DNA from: Batkoa obscura
Taxonomy: Eukaryota > Entomophthoromycota > Entomophthoromycetes > Entomophthorales > Batkoaceae
NCBI GenBank assembly: GCA_030770535.1
Contig: JASVEC010000020.1
Location: forward strand, 434,001 to 498,000
Reading direction: 5' to 3'
DNA length: 64,000 nt
Positions within the stretch are counted from its first letter, which is position 1; each line of letters opens with the position of its first letter. The translations under genes were made by a program, and so were the position numbers. Of this stretch, positions 34,561-51,254 are shown piece after piece. The notes below the pieces were generated by a model. That model saw only the letters and a list, made by a program, of their open reading frames with translations. It was not told the origin of the DNA and did no database searches.

Positions 34561-34995
34561 ATGCCAATTAATCGATCTAGAGAAGTTGAACCTATAAATA
34601 CACCTCAACCACCGTCATCAAAGAAAAAGAAGATCACTATTCAACAAGCTCGCTCCCGTATAAAATTATTAAAAACTTATGCTCAATGGTTGGATGCTAT
34701 CCCCGGTTTACCTATCAAAATTGGACTTGATGGGCTTATCGGATTAATCCCTGTTATCGGAGATGGTGCAACCTCTATCTTATCTATAATATTAATCATC
34801 TTAGCTAAAGATTTAAATTTACCAAAACATGTTTATGGGAAAATGATAGGGAATATAGTAATTGATACAACGGTGGGATCCATACCATTCTTAGGAGACG
34901 TTTTTGATGTATTATGGAGAGCAAATTTAAAGAATGTAGATTTGATGGAAAAGTGGGTGGAAGAGAATATACACTTGTTTGAACAGGAAGAGTAA
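34561..34995 (+). CDS. DUF4112 protein, short paralogue
   Basis: 144 aa, one exon. The DUF4112 region covers about 28-140: AQWLDAIPGLPIKIGLDGLI, then GLIPVIGDGA, a hydrophobic segment ILSIILIILA, KMIGNIVIDTTVGSIPFLGD, and RANLKNVDLMEKW. The two glycine-proline-rich hydrophobic stretches suggest a small membrane-associated protein; its function is unknown across the family. A paralogue with the same layout follows 375 bases downstream on the same strand. Confidence 0.85.
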   Translation: MPINRSREVEPINTPQPPSSKKKKITIQQARSRIKLLKTYAQWLDAIPGLPIKIGLDGLIGLIPVIGDGATSILSIILIILAKDLNLPKHVYGKMIGNIVIDTTVGSIPFLGDVFDVLWRANLKNVDLMEKWVEENIHLFEQEE

Positions 34996-35370
34996 AAGCA
35001 GAAGAGGGACTTTACAAAATAGATGTGTTTTTTCTATCGAATCAAAATAAACAAATTTATTGAATTCATACTTAATTACAATTGAGTAAATTATTTTATC
35101 TTATTGTTTTTATCTTATTATTTTTACCTTATGATTATTAAAATATTAGACAAAAATAATAATTTAAATGAAATGTATAAGGTTCTCCAAATTACATCAC
35201 TCTCAAGTCATTTTTAAAAATTTTAAGGGTGGCTTAATAAGAATATAATTGGCTAAAATTAATTTTATAAAGAAATGATCTAAGAATTAGTTAATCTTAA
35301 AAATGTATATAAAACTCATAGAAAGATATACCAAGAAATCGAATAATAATATTTCTAATAATAATACGAA

Positions 35371-35988
35371 ATGAGTCAAACAGAAAGTAATAAACGTAGT
35401 TGGATAGGGTTAAATAATTGTAATTTATTCAATCGTAAAAAGACAGAAGTAAAAGAACCATCAGGTGTTATGGGTTCAAGAATGAGCGGAGATTTAGCAA
35501 TCCCACCTAAACTTCCAATGCGAAAAAAAGAAAAAAAGAGTAAAAGAGAAGTATTATTAGATACTTGGAATACTTTACCTGGTTATAAAAAGAAGACCTT
35601 AACTAAAAAACAAGCTATTAAAAGAATTGAGTTTATAAAACTATACGCTCAATGGTTAGATCGTATACCAGGTCAACCTATTCCTATTGGGATTGATGGT
35701 ATTTTAGGTTTAATTCCAGGAATTGGGGACGTGTCAGCAGCAGGTTTAAGTTTATTATTAATTTATTTGGCAAGAGATTTAAATTTACCTAAATCTATTT
35801 ATAACAAAATGTTTTTTAATGTTGGCTTAGATACTACTATTGGTGCAGCTCCTATTATTGGGGATCTATATGACATTTGGTTTAAAGGCAATTTGAGGAA
35901 TCTAAAATTAATTGAAAAATGGTTTGAAAAAAATATTGAATTATTTGAGGATGATGAAATTGTTGATTTGGGAGTATTATCCGAATAA
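35371..35988 (+). CDS. DUF4112 protein, long paralogue
   Basis: 205 aa, one exon, with TATATAAAA at about 35305 upstream. The C-terminal 120 residues repeat the DUF4112 pattern of the previous gene (AQWLDRIPGQPIPIGIDGIL, LIPGIGDVSA, NVGLDTTIGAAPIIGDLYD, GNLRNLKLIEKW). The extra N-terminal 80 residues are basic (RKKTEVKEP, MRKKEKKSKRE) and likely disordered. The pair arose by tandem duplication and has diverged well beyond the trypsins. Function unknown. Confidence 0.85.
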   Translation: MSQTESNKRSWIGLNNCNLFNRKKTEVKEPSGVMGSRMSGDLAIPPKLPMRKKEKKSKREVLLDTWNTLPGYKKKTLTKKQAIKRIEFIKLYAQWLDRIPGQPIPIGIDGILGLIPGIGDVSAAGLSLLLIYLARDLNLPKSIYNKMFFNVGLDTTIGAAPIIGDLYDIWFKGNLRNLKLIEKWFEKNIELFEDDEIVDLGVLSE

Positions 35989-36005
35989 ATTAAATAGTAT
36001 TTGTA

Positions 36006-36070
36006 TTATTATATTATATTATATTATATTATATTATATTATATTATATTATATTATATTATATTATATT
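36006..36070. repeat. (ATATT)n microsatellite
   Basis: About 12-13 near-perfect pentanucleotide units just after the long DUF4112 gene, degrading into TTTAATT units. Confidence 0.9.
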
Positions 36071-36530
36071 TAATTATGTTTAATTATATTTAATTATATT
36101 TGATTAATTAAAGTTTAATTAATATATTATCTGATAAATTATCACTATTCTTAATTTATTGATTATTAAATTTAATTTTAGATTTATAGTTTAGTTTGAA
36201 TATTTACATCTCAATATGATTTAGCTTATTATAAATCTTTATTTACTTTTCATTAATTAATTTAAGATAAATAAATGTCTTAATGTTTTTATAAAGTTTA
36301 TCCCTTACCAAGCAATTTTATTGAAATCATTCCAAAATTTAAAAATTGGAAAGTTGAACTTTTTTTTAACAGCTAAAAAATAAAGAATGATCCAAGCTAA
36401 CGGACAATTAAAAACCAATATTTCATATTTTAAAAGTATAAATAATAAACAAAATTAAATAATTCGATTTTTTAACTTCAAATTTTTACTTTCTTACAAC
36501 TATTATCTTATTATCATAGTATTAATATAT

Positions 36531-38467
36531 ATGACTTCAAAATTAGCTAATAATCTAGTAAATTGATTCGTTTTATTATTTATCCCCTACTAATTTCATT
36601 TGACAGTCACGTTCAGCTTCCATTAACATTCGTAGTAGTAAGTATGAGTCTGATACACCAATTACTCACATACGTTCCAACTCTAATCCACAAACACTGT
36701 GGAATACACCATCTAAGAGACCAGTAAGTAGCAACTATAACTTCAATTAAAATGATAAATACTAATAAAAACTTATCATTTCTTTAGGCTACTGTAGTTA
36801 TTACTGGTCAAAGTCAAGATTGTTTTGTTTGTCATTTACCTGTTTATCCAGCTGAACAATGTTTAGTAGATTCCTATTCATTACATCCTAATTGTTTTCG
36901 TTGTCGTCATTGTAATCAATTATTATCATTATCTACAAATGAAAAATTAGATGGTAAATTAATTCTTATTAATTTTTATTATTTATTAATATTCATAAAT
37001 TCATTATTTTATTTATTATTTTATTTAGCTTATTTCTATTGTAAAGCTCACTATAAGCTTTATACTCATAATAATGAATTAATACGTTCCAACCCGTTAT
37101 TAGCTAATGCTAGTTATTCTCAATCTATTTCACTTGCTGTAGAAGTAACTTAATTCTCTTGTTTGTTTTTTATTGATTAATGTTTTTACTTTTAGGCTCA
37201 AGAAGCATTAGGAAAATCGATCAGTGGTAAAAAGGCAGCTTATGAAAGTCTAGTTAAAGCAAGTACAACTACTGTATTAGATCTTGCTTTAAATTCTAGT
37301 TTTAAATTATTGAAAGAAAACAGCAGTTTATCTTTAAAAGGGAGTTTAAAAAAAGCAAATAGTTTAGAGAAATCCAAATCTTTTTTGAATTTTAAATCAA
37401 TGAGTAAGAGTAGTAATAGCAAGGACAGTGCTGATATTTCTAATGATAATAAGGATATTAAAGTTATTGAAACTAGTTTTCCAGTTTCCAAAATTGTTCA
37501 AAATTGTTTAAATATTTATGAAGCTAAAAATCAAAGTTTATCTAAAGTAACAACTACATCTACTAAAACTCAATCTAGTTTTCAAGTGAAACGTAGTTTT
37601 TCAAGTGAAGTATCAAAATCAAATGTTACTTCAATTAGCACGAAAGAAAAGAGTTACTATCCACTTAGTAGAAGTAAGACCAGTATAGTAACTAAAAGTA
37701 ATATAGATCCCTCTTTAAATGCTTGTCAAAATACCACTTTACAATCAAGAATATTAAATTTTCAAACAAAAAATGAATGTTTACCAACTACAACTACAAC
37801 TATGACTACAACTACTAATGCTATTAATTTAAATAGTGGAATGAATAATAATAATAATAATATTAATAATATTAATAATAATATTAATAATATTAAAAAA
37901 AATAAAGTATTAAAAGAAACTAAATTTCAATCAGCAATAGAAAAATTTAGTTTATTGGATGAAAACAATAACAATAATAATCAACCTCCACAGTCATCCA
38001 GACAACCTCAATACAGATCAATTAATCGTAGTAACAGTTTATTAGAAACTAATAATAATTCTAATAGTAAACTTAATTCTATTATTCCATCAGATAGTAT
38101 TAAATTAATCTCAACATTAAATAAACCTAGTCGAATCTTAGTTAACGGGTTATTTTGTTATAAAAATATTAGTGATGATTCAGACTTAAAAGAAATCATA
38201 TCACAAATTAATCGATTAATGCCCAGTTTAATTGTTAAAAAAAATATTGAAATTGCTATTAATAATCTAGATCAAAAGTTAAAGGTAAACATTCTATTTA
38301 TGATTATAATATTATAACAATTGCTTTATTTTATTTTATTTTATTTTATTTTATTTATTAATATTTTACATCTATTTTTTTAGGATAAAGATGATTATAT
38401 TGAAAAATTACATGTTCAAGTTGGTATCTTAGAAACTAAACTTAATGCTCTTATTTTTAATAGTTAA
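36531..38467 (+). CDS. LIM-domain protein with long Ser/Asn-rich tail
   Basis: Exons 36531-36557, 36607-36723, 36788-36953, 37029-37144, 37196-38284 and 38384-38467 join in frame to 532 aa. A single LIM zinc-binding domain lies at about 57-110: CFVCHLPV, then HPNCFRCRHC, then YFYCKAHY, giving the expected Cys/His ligands. The rest is a low-complexity region rich in Ser, Lys and Asn, with a run coded by AAT triplets (about 37843-37900), and a short C-terminal coiled-coil-like end (EKLHVQVGILETKL). LIM domains bind partner proteins, often at the actin cytoskeleton or in polarity control; the partner here is unknown. The last intron holds an (ATTTT)n tract. Confidence 0.85.
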
Positions 38468-38768
38468 ATAACTTTTATCTCTATCTTTTTATATATTATA
38501 TATAACACTGTATACTATTATTTATAAATAAATTTTTATTACTATTTTTTTGAAATTAAATTAAATTAATATGTTTATTTTCAATTTATTTATTTGATCC
38601 CTAAAAAATAATCATTTTAATAATATTCAATTTTCCTAATATTAAAAGTTAGAACCAATCATCTGATCTTATTTCTCCTATCCCTTCAACATGTTAATAG
38701 TCCAATAATGAATTTAAAAAAATAGGCATTTCTTAACAACTTTATTTACTTCATTGTAATAAATAACA

Positions 38769-39362
38769 ATGCATGCCCAATTGTCCAATATAAAACAAGA
38801 GTTATTACAAAAGAACCATGAAATTACTCCGGTAATAGTAGATTTTATTGAAAATAGTGATTATCCAATATGTTATTATCAATATCATTTTACTTTAAAT
38901 ATTTTAAATCAATGTAAAAAACAAGAGCAAGAAGAACAAGAAGAACAAGAAAAACAAGAGGATAATAATAATAATAATATATCTTATCAACAACAGCAAC
39001 AGATTCACTCTCCTTCATTTTTATCTAATTTAAATAATTACTATTCTTCCATAGTCATCCCTTTACCCACTTATCTTGCTTCTATGTGTTATATTATTCG
39101 AGTATCAAAATGTAACTTTGAATGGTATTCATCCATTGATAAATATCAATTAATTATTGCTAGTTTATTATTAGCTAAAAATTATATTCAAGATGAATTA
39201 TTTGAATCTGAAGAAGGTTTATTAAAAGTGAAAGGAGTGGAGGTGGAAGAGGTTTTAAAAGTTCAAGTGGAATTATTTGAAAATTTAGGATTTGAATTAA
39301 CCTTCGATGATGGGTTATATATGTATTATTTACATGACTTTGTTGAATTGTTTTGGGGTTAA
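38769..39362 (+). CDS. Cyclin-like protein (weak)
   Basis: 197 aa, one exon. The middle and C-terminal parts (about 95-160) look like a cyclin box: IPLPTYLASMCYIIRVSKCN, then DKYQLIIASLLLAKNYIQDE, the helix pair that in Pho80/PCL-type cyclins reads as small residues followed by A-K-Y-x-D-E. An inserted Gln/Glu/Asn-rich stretch (about 51-77) interrupts the N-terminal half. The C-terminus (LGFELTFDDGLYMYYL) also fits a cyclin helix. I do not recognise a specific member, and the fold call rests on pattern only. Confidence 0.65.
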   Translation: MHAQLSNIKQELLQKNHEITPVIVDFIENSDYPICYYQYHFTLNILNQCKKQEQEEQEEQEKQEDNNNNNISYQQQQQIHSPSFLSNLNNYYSSIVIPLPTYLASMCYIIRVSKCNFEWYSSIDKYQLIIASLLLAKNYIQDELFESEEGLLKVKGVEVEEVLKVQVELFENLGFELTFDDGLYMYYLHDFVELFWG

Positions 39363-39518
39363 AAGAAGAAAAGAAGAAAAGAAGAAAGAATTTTGTTTTT
39401 TATTATTTTATTTTGGAATAAAGGGTTTTTTAAAATCAATTTTTTTTGCTTATTCTTTACACTCAAATCTTCAAAAATAATTGAAAGCTAGTTTTTACTT
39501 TTTAAAATCCAAGCCAAT

Positions 39519-40556
39519 ATGAATTTAATACAAACTATTCCATCTGATTCGATATTAAAGCACCTTAATAAATTATTAAAGTTAAGTGGTGAACCTTCAA
39601 TATACTCTATAACTTCAATGAATTTAGATTTATGGTTAACAATTTTATTTACTTTATTTATTAAACGTACATCTTCGATTACTATTAATAAATTAGAATT
39701 ATTTCAACAAACAATCTTAAAACTTCAAGAAAAAAATAAAGCTCATTTTGATACTCTTGATATTTCATTGATCCTTTCCAATGATGAAGCCACCTTAAAA
39801 TCTTTTTGTCATAGTTTAATAGCAATCTTAAAAGAAAAAATGATGTATAAATTAAAACCAAATGATTCAAGAAGAGTTTATGAAGCCTTAGAAAGTTTAC
39901 AAGAAGTAGTAGAAAGTTTAGGTTTAGATTATGAATTTGATAATTTTAATCAAGTAGAGGTAACTGTTTGGATGAGCATCATAACCAGTTTATTTAATAT
40001 ACCAGATAAAGAAAAGATGATATTGTTAGCGGAAAGAAACCCATTTTTAGCTATGAAAATTATACTTCAATTATTAGAAAATAAAATATTAAAAAAGCAA
40101 TTAAATTATATCTCTGCATCAGCTATTATCAAACATGATAAGTTTACTTGTACATTATTTACTGAAATCATTATCACCTTAAGTAAAATTGTTATCTTAC
40201 AACCATTTAAAAAAATACGTCAATTTAATTATAATAATCAACTATCGCCTCAATTATTATCTGAAAGTAATTTAGATATATCTGTTGAACCTTCAGTAAT
40301 TTTAGAAACTAATAAAGAAGATTCAAATGATAGTGTTGTACCTAGAATCTCTTTCCAAGAACAACAAAATAGTTTAAGGACATTAAGACAATATCAATTA
40401 GAATTAAAAGATAAAGAGATGATGTTGAAAAATAGTGAAGAAGGAATTGATGTAGATTATAAGCAAATACCACAAGAGTTACAAATTAAATTAGAAGACG
40501 ATATCATTGCTAAAAAATTAAAAGAAAAAAAAATTGAACAATTTTTACAAGATTAA
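39519..40556 (+). CDS. Hypothetical helical protein, coiled-coil C-terminus
   Basis: 345 aa, one exon, 156 bases after the previous gene. The N-terminal half is predicted helical and Leu/Ile-rich; the layout LNKLLKLSGEPSIYSI followed by DLWLTILFTLFI is faintly like a CH-type helical domain of centrosomal proteins such as CEP95, but I would not assert it. The C-terminal 80 residues are charged and coiled-coil-like (RQYQLELKDKEMMLK, AKKLKEKKIEQFLQD). It converges on PRP16, whose stop lies 143 bases beyond. Confidence 0.75.
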   Translation: MNLIQTIPSDSILKHLNKLLKLSGEPSIYSITSMNLDLWLTILFTLFIKRTSSITINKLELFQQTILKLQEKNKAHFDTLDISLILSNDEATLKSFCHSLIAILKEKMMYKLKPNDSRRVYEALESLQEVVESLGLDYEFDNFNQVEVTVWMSIITSLFNIPDKEKMILLAERNPFLAMKIILQLLENKILKKQLNYISASAIIKHDKFTCTLFTEIIITLSKIVILQPFKKIRQFNYNNQLSPQLLSESNLDISVEPSVILETNKEDSNDSVVPRISFQEQQNSLRTLRQYQLELKDKEMMLKNSEEGIDVDYKQIPQELQIKLEDDIIAKKLKEKKIEQFLQD

Positions 40557-40699
40557 TTCCTTCTTTTAGGTTAATATTAATATTAATTTGTTTTAAATAA
40601 TAATAATAATAATTATTATTTTAATTCATTTTTTAATTCCATTCAATTTTAATTATAAAAAAATGGTCTTGAATTTTATTCGCGTTAATAACTTCTCAT

Positions 40700-44919
<4,220 letters not shown>

Positions 44920-45259
44920 TTTTTATTCTTATTGCCTCAATAAAAATACAAATGTAAGTTTTAGACTCAATAGTTTTTTTTGATTATAATTGAAATTGCT
45001 TAGAATCTTGATTGAAATAATGCCAATCAAATTAACTGTAGAAATACTAAAAATAGTAAACTCTAGTCTAAAGGCTAAAACTATTATTTTATATTCGTTG
45101 TATGCTTATAGTTTTTTATTTTAAAATGTATATTAAAATCTAATAAATAAAAAAGTAGATAATGACACAGTAATTAAAAATTTAACTAAAGCTTTATTTA
45201 AACTTTTTATAAGTATTAAATGAGAAGTAATATAAAATTGAAATATATAATAAGCTAAC
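44920..45259. other. Spacer between PRP16 start and GCV2 stop
   Basis: 340 AT-rich bases that must hold the PRP16 promoter and GCV2 terminator; no specific site seen. Confidence 0.5.
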
Positions 45260-48200
45260 TTAAGCAGTTGCAGAAATAGGTTCCTTTTCAGTAGTAGTAG
45301 TTGATTCTTCATAAGAAGACATTGGAGGACAAGAACAGATCAAATTTTTATCACCAAGGGTATCATCTAATCTCGAAACTGTTGGCCAAAATTTAGATTT
45401 TCTTAAATAAGCCATTGGATAAGCAGCAACATTTCTAGAATACGATTTATCCCATTTATCTTGTAATAAAATATCCATAGTATGTGGGGCATTCTTTAAT
45501 GGATTATCTTCACGTGAATATTTCCCATCTTCGATTGATTGAATTTCTTGACGAATTTGAATTAATGCATCACAGAATCGATCCATTTCATTTTTACTTT
45601 CTGATTCAGTAGGTTCAATCATCAAAGTATTAGTTACTGGCCAAGACATAGTTGGTGAATGGAAACCATAATCTTGTAAACGCTTGGCAATATCAATAGC
45701 TTCAATACCAGCTGATTGAATAAATGGTCGAATATCAATAATAAATTCATGAGCACATCTACCATTAGTATTAGTATATAATATTTTATAATGTTCTTTA
45801 AGACGATTAGCCATATAGTTGGCATTTAAAAGAGCAAGTTGAGTAGCTTTTTTAAGACCATCACCACCCATCATTTTAACATAAGCCCAAGAAATAGGTA
45901 AAATAGAGGCTGAGCCAAATGGAGCAGCTGATATTGGACCAATTTGTTCAGCTTTACTTTGAATAGCTGGATGACCTGGTAAAAATGGTGTAAGATGTTT
46001 AGCTACACCAATTGGACCAACGCCTGGACCACCTCCACCGTGAGGAATACAAAAAGTTTTATGTAAATTAAGATGACATACATCAGCACCAATAGTACCT
46101 GGTGATGTAAGACCAACTTGAGCATTCATATTAGCACCATCCATGTAAACTTGACCACCATTTTTATGAATTAATTCACAAATATCAATAATACCATCTT
46201 CAAATACACCAAAAGTAGATGGATAAGTAATCATAATGGCTGCTAAATTCTTAGAATGTTTTTCGACTTTAGCTTTTAAATCAGTTAAATCTAAATTTCC
46301 ATTGGCTTCACATTTGACAGGAATGATTTTCATACCAGCCATAGCAGCAGAAGCAGGATTAGTACCATGAGCCGAAACTGGAATTAAACAAATATTACGG
46401 TGACCTTCTCCACGAGATTCATGATAAGCTTTAATTACTCTTAATCCAGCATATTCACCTTGAGCGCCAGAATTTGGTTGAAGAGAAACGGAATGAAAAC
46501 CAGTGATTTGAGCTAAATCTTTTTCAAGTTCATCAATAAGTAATTTATATCCTTTTGCTTGAGATTCAGGTACAAATGGATGAATATTACCAAATTCTGG
46601 CCAAGTTACTGGGATCATTTCAGTAGTAGCATTAAGCTTCATAGTACAAGATCCTAAAGAGATCATTGAGTTAGCAAGGGAAAGATCCTTTGATTGAAGG
46701 TGATAAATATAGCGTAATAATTCAGTTTCAGAATGATAAGAGTTAAAAACCGGGTGTTCCATATAAGGTGTAGTACGTTGTAAATTCTCAGGTACTTTGT
46801 AGCCTTGAGTTTCGCTAACATTAATGGAGTTAGCAACTTGGAGCAAATCTGATTCACTATGACCAGTAAAACAATAAACAATATCTTGCAAATCTAAACG
46901 AGTCACAGTTTCATCAAGTGTAACACCAACGGCGTTATCACTTACATGACGGAAATTAATCTTTTTACTTTGAGCACGTTCGATGACTTCCTTAGCATTA
47001 CATTCAACAGTTAGAGTATCAAAGAAAGTACCGTTTAATACTTTGATTCCAGATTGAGTTAAAGCAGCTGAGAGGATAGCTGTAAGGTTAAGTATTCTTT
47101 GAGCAATGGCTTTTAATCCTTTTGGACCATGGTAGACACCATACATAGCTGCCATATTAGCCAATAAAGCTTGTGCAGTACAGATATTTGAAGTAGCTTT
47201 TTCTCTTCTGATATGTTGTTCACGAGTTTGGAGAGAAAGACGATAAGCAGTATTACCATGGGCGTCTTTTGATACACCAATAATACGTCCTGGGATACGG
47301 CGCTTATGAATATCAGTACAAGCAAAAAAGGCAGCGTGCGGACCACCATAACCCATTGGTACACCTAAACGTTGGGAGCTACCTAAAGCAATATCTACCC
47401 CAAATTCAGATGGTGGGGTAAGTAAAGTAAGTGCTAATAAATCAGTAGCACAAACGGCTTGTGCGCCTGCCTCATGAACTTTATCAACTATTTTTTTATA
47501 ATCGATAATACTTCCTTGAGTATTAGGATACTGTAATAATTTATAAACATGTCACAATATAAAAATAAACAAATGATTACCTGAAATATAACACCACATA
47601 ATTCACCAAGATGTGCTTCCCAGTCATTTTTACTAAGATCAACTTCTACAACGTTAACACCAAAACCTTCAGCTCTGGTCTTAATACAAGCAATTGATTG
47701 TGGGTGGCAATTCTTATCAACTACAAAAGTCTTTTTCTTACTTCTTGAATGATCGAAGCATAAGGCCATAGCTTCAGCAGCAGCAGTGCCTTCATCCAAT
47801 AAAGAAGCGTTGGCAATTGGTAAACCAGTAAGGTCGGCTACCATGGTTTGAAAATTAAGTAAGGATTCTAATCGACCTTGAGAGATTTCTGGTTGATAAG
47901 GGGTATATTGAGTATACCATCCAGGAGATTCCAAAATGTTTCTTTGAATTACAGCTGGTACAATGGTACCAGTATATCCAGTACCAATATAACTACGATA
48001 AAGTTGATTTTGATCCGCGATATATCGAATACGTTTAATTAATTCCGATTCACTAAAACCATCATCCATACTTGAGAGAGTTTCAGAACGGATCGAATCT
48101 GGAATAGCTTGATAAAGTAAAGTTTCTATATTTTCAACCCCTAAAGCGGATAGCATTTCTTTTATTTGATCTTCTTCAGACCCATTATGACGATTGACAA

Positions 48201-48360
48201 AGGTATCGAGAGGCGCAAATACATCTTTTGGTGCCGGTACTTGTGTATGATGAGTACGTAAGGCAGGCAAAGATTTTGGGTAAGAAAGAGTAGGGACGCG
48301 AGATAAAGTTGCCCTAATTAAATTGCGCTTAAATGTCTGCCTTAAGATCTGATGAAGCAT
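45260..48360 (-). CDS. GCV2: Mitochondrial glycine decarboxylase P protein
   Basis: P subunit of the mitochondrial glycine cleavage system: PLP-dependent decarboxylation of glycine with transfer of the aminomethyl group to the H-protein lipoyl arm. Exons 47581-48360 and 45260-47530, one 49-nt intron, 1016 aa, matching the about 1000-aa eukaryotic length. I start at 48360 ([19 protein letters not shown]), a basic amphipathic presequence; an in-frame ATG at 48423 would add a hydrophobic 21 residues that look like 5' UTR. The PLP lysine is Lys751 in [18 protein letters not shown]. Other family blocks: [34 protein letters not shown], and [15 protein letters not shown]. Nothing is missing. Confidence 0.96.
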
Positions 48361-49680
48361 CGTTAAAGATAAATAGAAAGTTAAAGAAAGGATTGAGAGT
48401 TGAGGAGGCTTATGTAGTAGCACTAATTAATGATGTAAAAATATGGTTGGTTTATTGAATAATCTCAGTAAATGATTCGTCGTTTTAATCAATAACCGTG
48501 CAGTAAAATAAAACATAATCTCTATATTTAAATGTTCAAGGATTCATTTTTTAGACTATAAGAGGTAATAAGGAGTATTAACTAGCATTATATATTTTTT
48601 AGCTTTCTAAATATGCAACTTAAGTTTAGGAATTATATTTCGAAATTAATTGAACAAATCAATTTGATTTATTGTTCAATTATTCTTAATGAATGGAATT
48701 TTAGTTAAATCACCTGATTCTTAAATATAAAAAAAAATCCAAATAGTGGTTTATCAACAAAGCTAGATTAATTGAATTCCTATTAAATATAATAAATGAG
48801 TCACTTATTGATAAGTTGTAACATAAAAATTACTAAATACTGCTAATTCACTAAGTTATGAATGTATGATAGAATCGATAGCTTAACTGTTATATCATCA
48901 ATATACTATATACATTATTAAACATATAGAATATTGTCATCGATTGTATTATAGTGATATACTTTAATCAGAATACATTTTGTTTTGAATTCAATATCAT
49001 TTCCAAAGTAGGACTTTTTAAACCAGATGCTTGCTTAATAACTTTGGCTATATTTTATTCTATTTTTACCTGCAGCTAATATTCCCATCTTGAGCTAATG
49101 TTGGATATGGCATAAACCAGTCCACACAAATAGCTTGGCCAATTTTGTTGAATTGCTATAGATTTGCCCAAAATCAAAATTTTAGATCGACTAAGCAAAA
49201 AAATACAATCTGATAAAAGCAATTATTTAAACTATCACTATATGCTTATTGATTTAATATATATAATCGAGTAATAGATTGAAAAACTATGGATGTTTGA
49301 AGTGATATTTTGAAAAACAAGAAAGCCATATAATTAAATAAAAAGGATAATGTTTATAGCATTCTTAAGTCTTCATGAATGCGTTTAAGTTTAATTGATA
49401 ATACTAAAAATGATGCTAAATTAAATGTGGTGAACTTAGTTGATCTTTAAAATGAACTCTTTCAGTAAGGTTAAATAAAATAAGAATAATGAATAAGTAT
49501 AGGATCCGCTTTTAATCCTAAGTTTTTTTATCACTTTTTAAAATAAATTCAAAAATGTAATTTTAAATTCTAAATTCTATCAAACAATTTTAAAAGCAGT
49601 AATAAAAAATATCTACTTAAAGAAAACAAAAAAAGCGTATTAAATCTCTATTACCTCTCATTTAAACTCATACTTTAATA
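48361..49680. other. AT-rich intergenic DNA
   Basis: Between the GCV2 start and the ISD11 stop; no gene or repeat recognised. A CT-rich plus-complement leader precedes GCV2. Confidence 0.5.
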
Positions 49681-50028
49681 TCATTTTTCAATCACTAGTT
49701 TATCAGCACCAAATAAAGAGGAAATGAGCGTTTGTCTTTTAACCACCTCTAAGTCTTCTAAAGCCTTGTTGTAACAATTTATAATCTCTTGTTTATCCTT
49801 CAAGTCCTTGTTACTTCTAAAAGCGTCCTTAGTACGACGCAAACCATACTGTTGAAAGTTATAGCCATTAAACTTTTGGCATTGTTTTAAAAGCTGTTTA
49901 TACACCGACAATACTTGTTGTTTATTAGGCAAATTTTGCACTTTTTGAGTTGAATAGGCTGATACAGCAATTCTTTCTAAGGGCCTTGTTACACGTCTGG
50001 TACTATTTACTATGGCTTTCATTAACAT
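49681..50028 (-). CDS. ISD11: LYR protein ISD11 (LYRM4)
   Basis: 115 aa, one exon. ISD11 stabilises the cysteine desulfurase Nfs1 in the mitochondrial Fe-S assembly complex and binds acyl carrier protein. The core from about residue 37 aligns with ISD11: QVLSVYKQLLKQCQKF (LYR motif as VYK), YNFQQYGLRRTKDAFR, and a conserved end GADKLVIEK. The first 30 residues (MLMKAIVNSTRRVTRPLERI) are basic and Ser/Arg-rich, an N-terminal mitochondrial presequence that animal ISD11 lacks. The Phe70 region (RTKDAF) needed for Nfs1/ACP contact in LYR proteins is intact. Confidence 0.9.
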   Translation of the reverse strand: MLMKAIVNSTRRVTRPLERIAVSAYSTQKVQNLPNKQQVLSVYKQLLKQCQKFNGYNFQQYGLRRTKDAFRSNKDLKDKQEIINCYNKALEDLEVVKRQTLISSLFGADKLVIEK

Positions 50029-50988
50029 TTTAAAAAGTTAAAAAATTAAGTTAAAAAAATTAAGTTTTTAGTTTAAGTTTCTTAAGCGAATCGAATCATT
50101 TGTTAAATTTGAAGAATTTGCTTAGATAAAAGAAACTTGAGAATAATCTTTTAGTGTTCAAAATCATTATATGACATTGTTCAATAATTCCTTTTGCATT
50201 TTGGTATATAAAAGTAATTGTTGAACAATGTTGAAGTTTTTTAGGGGAATTTTGTACCGATTATTTTCATATATTTTGGTAAATTTAAGTCTTTAATTAA
50301 GAAAATTAATATTATAAATAAAATATAAGTTGTAATATCTCCAATAACGGGGATTAATTCGATAAATCTATCAAGTCCAATTTTGATGAGTAAATCGGAG
50401 ATAGCATGCAACGATTGAGCTTGTTTTTAATGATTTTATACAGAAGAGAGATTGTTAGATGGTGGTCTCCTTTTCCTTTAATGGTAATAATTGATGTATG
50501 TTTATAATGCAGCTTCGTTAGGTCTATTAATTCGAATTGTTTAGTTAATATTGGCTTTATTGAATCAACAAAAGATTAAAGTTATTGAGTGGTTTAAATT
50601 TAAATTTCAAGTTTGAGGTATTACTAGAGTTAATTCAAAACTAAGACTTAGTTAAGATTTTAGTACTTTGTTTTTTACTTCTGTAATAGATGACTAATTT
50701 TTCACGTTTTATGCTGTTTAGAAAATAGTTAAAACTTGAAATTTTCAAAGGAATCTTAATAAAAACATTGCTTTGATCATGTAGTTAAAGAACTACAACA
50801 GTGTTAATATTTTTACAAAAGCAAAGCTTATTTTACACAAGATAAATTTCTGCTGCAATTGTTAATAAAAATTTCTTTGGCAAAGCTCAAATATAGTTTG
50901 GCTATGATATTATGCTGTTCACTATAGTTCAGCAAATATTTATGCAACTTAAAAATATTAAATACTGATTAAGGCAGATATAGTATAT

Positions 50989-51076
50989 GGGAGTGTTTTT
51001 TTGGTTTTACCACTTTTTCTACTTTTTGAGCACTATTTGAGTGGAAAAATTATCAAAATCCCCAAAAGTCACCCCC
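50989..51076 (+). mobile_element. MITE copy 14, internally shortened
   Basis: Ends GGGAGTGT and TCACCCCC, ATAT on both sides. About 10 bases are missing in the right half. Confidence 0.85.
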
Positions 51077-51254
51077 ATATGTTTTTTATAGTTGTAAGAT
51101 GAAATTATCTATAGATAAATCCTTGATGATGTTGCGACAAGTTATCTTCAGACAAATCAATTTGAATAAAAGTATGTCGAGACGTAGCGAATGATCTAAT
51201 ACAAATGGCATAATGCAACTCTTTAAGTTACAATTAACTTTTAAATACTCACAA

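Noticed and set aside
48361-48423. Upstream ATG of GCV2 at 48423
   Set aside because: Adds 21 uncharged hydrophobic residues before a good mitochondrial presequence; more likely 5' UTR.
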